The notes under the pieces are model-generated. The model searched no databases and was not told where the DNA came from. It was given only the letters and a program-made list of their open reading frames with translations. From the NCBI GenBank assembly GCA_002706085.1, contig PAJO01000031.1:1-36180 (forward strand): a DNA stretch of 36,180 bases. The letters are read 5' to 3'. Each line of letters starts with the position of its first letter. The stretch's first letter is position 1. This document shows, piece by piece, positions 34,510 through 36,180 of this stretch. The stretch is from Alcanivoracaceae bacterium (GTDB taxonomy: Bacteria; Pseudomonadota; Gammaproteobacteria; Pseudomonadales; Alcanivoracaceae). The position numbers and the translations under genes were made by a program.

Positions 34510-34532
34510 GGTCGGACGTCTGACGTCCGACC
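34510..34532. repeat. Perfect hairpin of the GTCGGACGTC repeat upstream of rpiA
   Basis: The arms GGTCGGACGTC and GACGTCCGACC (11 bp each) are separated by a single T. The same unit occurs twice, in inverse orientation, at 2722-2841. Confidence 0.9.
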
Positions 34533-34598
34533 AGGTTGTTGAGCCCCCCACACGTTCACGATGAGCACTGGCACTCATCAGCATGACAGGACAATCTC

Positions 34599-35252
34599 AT
34601 GGATCAGGATACGCTGAAAAAGCAGGTGGCCGAGGCGGCCCTGAAATATGTTCCGGAAGGCGAATTCATCGGCGTCGGCACAGGCTCTACCGCCAATTTC
34701 TTTATCGACGGTCTGGCCACCATGAAGGATCGCATCAAGGGCGCAGTCGCCAGCTCAGAAGCCACCGCGGAACGTCTCAAGGCCCATGGTATCGACGTTG
34801 TATCATTGAATGACGTGGACCGTCTGCCAGTCTATGTGGATGGTGCAGATGAAGTGAACCGCCACCGCGAAATGATCAAAGGCGGCGGCGGTGCACTCAC
34901 GCGGGAAAAAATTGTTGCCGCCGTAGCCGACCGGTTCATTTGCATTGTCGATGGCAGCAAGCAGGTAAAACTGCTGGGGCGCTTCCCGTTACCGGTAGAA
35001 GTCATTCCCATGGCCCGCTCTCATGTTGCCCGCAAGCTTGTGGCGTTGGGGGGACAACCGAAATACCGCGATGACTTTGTCACAGACAACGGCAACATCA
35101 TCCTTGATGTGCACAATCTCGAGATTCTCAACCCCCTCGAGATGGAAGAAAAAATCAACAACATCGTCGGCGTGGTCACCAACGGCCTGTTTGCCAAACG
35201 TCCCGCCGATGTAGTGCTGGTCGGTGCCGACGGCCGCGTCAGCGAGTATTGA
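34599..35252 (+). CDS. rpiA: Ribose-5-phosphate isomerase A
   Basis: RpiA interconverts ribose 5-phosphate and ribulose 5-phosphate in the pentose phosphate pathway. It has 217 residues, normal for the family. Signatures are [15 protein letters not shown], the active-site YVDGADEVN, and [23 protein letters not shown] and ILDVHNLEI also match. The start [15 protein letters not shown] follows a GACAGGACAATCTC leader, with AGGA eight bases before the ATG. The stop codon directly abuts the stop of the convergent gene at 35253. Confidence 0.97.
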   Translation: MDQDTLKKQVAEAALKYVPEGEFIGVGTGSTANFFIDGLATMKDRIKGAVASSEATAERLKAHGIDVVSLNDVDRLPVYVDGADEVNRHREMIKGGGGALTREKIVAAVADRFICIVDGSKQVKLLGRFPLPVEVIPMARSHVARKLVALGGQPKYRDDFVTDNGNIILDVHNLEILNPLEMEEKINNIVGVVTNGLFAKRPADVVLVGADGRVSEY

Positions 35253-35540
35253 TTACTCGCCACGCCCGGTTGATGCATCACGATCAAGGTTCTCCAGCAT
35301 CTCATCACGACGCTGCTGAATGTTGTCCTGCAATTCACGTTCCCTGGATTCTGCGCGATCGCGATGGGCGTCGCGCTCCTCCTGCATCTGCTGCCGGGTT
35401 TGACGTCTTTGCTGCTCAATCGCGTAGCCAGAGTCACCGGTAGCGCGACTGTCTTGATGGCCCTGCACGCCACTAGCCAAAGCCACTTCACCAAGCAACA
35501 GGAGAATGACAACACTGAGGAGGCTTCTGCCCTTACCCAT
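35253..35540 (-). CDS. Small secreted Gln/Arg/Glu-rich protein, 95 residues
   Basis: The start MGKGRSLLSVVILLLLGEVA has GGAG seven bases upstream. The signal peptide is probably cleaved after ALA (about residue 24). The mature part is a highly charged helix with RRQTRQQMQEERDAHRDRAE and further Arg/Glu heptads, a probable single coiled coil or extended helix in the periplasm. It has no cysteines and no known motif. I do not recognise a family. It is convergent with rpiA with no gap. Confidence 0.7.
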   Translation of the reverse strand: MGKGRSLLSVVILLLLGEVALASGVQGHQDSRATGDSGYAIEQQRRQTRQQMQEERDAHRDRAESRERELQDNIQQRRDEMLENLDRDASTGRGE

Positions 35541-35676
35541 ACGATCTCTCCCTGCCATTGCCGCTCTGCTCAAAGCGATGAGACGCATCTGCCGTGCCGC
35601 CGCCAGAGCGGCTGATCAGTCTTACCCCCAGACTCCTCCTGCCTCAGCTGAATCGCAAGTGACAAACCGTAAAATA

Positions 35677-36180
35677 TCAGTCGCTATCCAAATGCTCGTC
35701 CAGTATCGAAAATATTTTCTCGCGAAACTCTTCCGCCTCGTTGGCAAGCTGATGGCGAGCCCCGGATAACATCGTAATCTGGGGATCTTCAAATTTTTGG
35801 CGGATCACATTCAGGTTGTACCGCCAGTCGACGGTCTCATCCAGATCTCCCTGAATGACGATGGGCGAGACCTTGATTCGTGAGGCCTTCTCGAATCCCG
35901 GAAGCCATTTTTTCAACGCACTCACCCAGACGGCAGAAACACGACGAGCCTGCAGTGGATCGCGGTTTTCAAGAAAGTCGAGAAAATCCGGGTCATTGGA
36001 ATTGATGGTGAACACCCGCTTGATGCTTTTCGCAAAAGGGCTGATCAGGGTATGTAGCCAGCGACCGGTGCTCCATTTGAAGGGCCGCACCAGCGGCGCC
36101 AGCAGAATCACTTTTTCGAAGGGATTGTCATCACCATCGCCACGGCTGGTCAGGTAATCCATGATGATGGCACCACCGGT
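35677..36180 (-). CDS. Alpha/beta hydrolase, C-terminal part (cut by the window edge)
   Basis: The frame continues past the right edge; the first visible residues are TGGAIIMDYLTS, which match the end of a GxSTGG nucleophile elbow, so the catalytic serine should lie just outside. The acid is probably D in IQGDLDETVDW and the histidine in SGARHQLANE, both with typical spacing. At least 167 residues are present. The fold suits an esterase or lysophospholipase-type serine hydrolase (Hydrolase_4-like). The substrate cannot be told. Confidence 0.85.
   Translation of the reverse strand, partial: TGGAIIMDYLTSRGDGDDNPFEKVILLAPLVRPFKWSTGRWLHTLISPFAKSIKRVFTINSNDPDFLDFLENRDPLQARRVSAVWVSALKKWLPGFEKASRIKVSPIVIQGDLDETVDWRYNLNVIRQKFEDPQITMLSGARHQLANEAEEFREKIFSILDEHLDSD

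Overview
The window looks like a chromosomal segment of a marine gammaproteobacterium, most probably an Alcanivorax-type oil degrader. The block gcvT-gcvH-gcvP, ferric-iron ABC genes, ubiI, ubiH, pepP, ygfB, a TIGR02449-type gene, zapA, 6S RNA and ygfA follows the order I remember from Pseudomonas aeruginosa (about PA5213 to PA5228). FadL-type channels and Pseudomonas-like REP elements fit this. The genus is an inference.

Layout. Positions 1-2711 hold the start of an integron: at least four gene cassettes read leftward (minus strand), three recognisable attC sites, an attI region with an unusual repeat cluster and a 30-bp perfect palindrome, and a rightward integrase gene whose promoter is overlapped by a LexA-type SOS box. 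Positions 2857-7565 hold a leftward glycine cleavage cluster (gcvT, gcvH, gcvPA, gcvPB) with glycine decarboxylase split into two subunits.

Positions 7672-22466 are the most distinctive part: about 15 kb on the minus strand made of three pairs, each a FadL-family outer-membrane barrel and a lipoprotein of about 1,050-1,100 residues with Ig-like domains. Two pairs are ordered channel then lipoprotein; the third is reversed. I infer a surface system for binding and taking up hydrophobic compounds, in which each lipoprotein works with its own channel. I do not know a published description.

Positions 22697-25307 encode a ferric-iron permease and binding lipoprotein. Positions 25395-30442 are a probable minus-strand operon ygfB-pepP-ubiH-ubiI (ubiquinone hydroxylation and proline peptidase). 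Rightward from 30536 come a small coiled-coil gene, zapA, 6S RNA and ygfA. Then follow a tiny membrane protein, ilvA, rpiA, a small secreted protein and a truncated alpha/beta hydrolase.

The second notable theme is intergenic. Three roughly 270-300 bp composite elements (26701, 28225 and 31296) are built from 7-bp repeats arranged as inverted arms plus a REP-like hairpin. Base changes between copies are compensated within each stem. A fourth, smaller hairpin of different heptads lies at 5812-5883.
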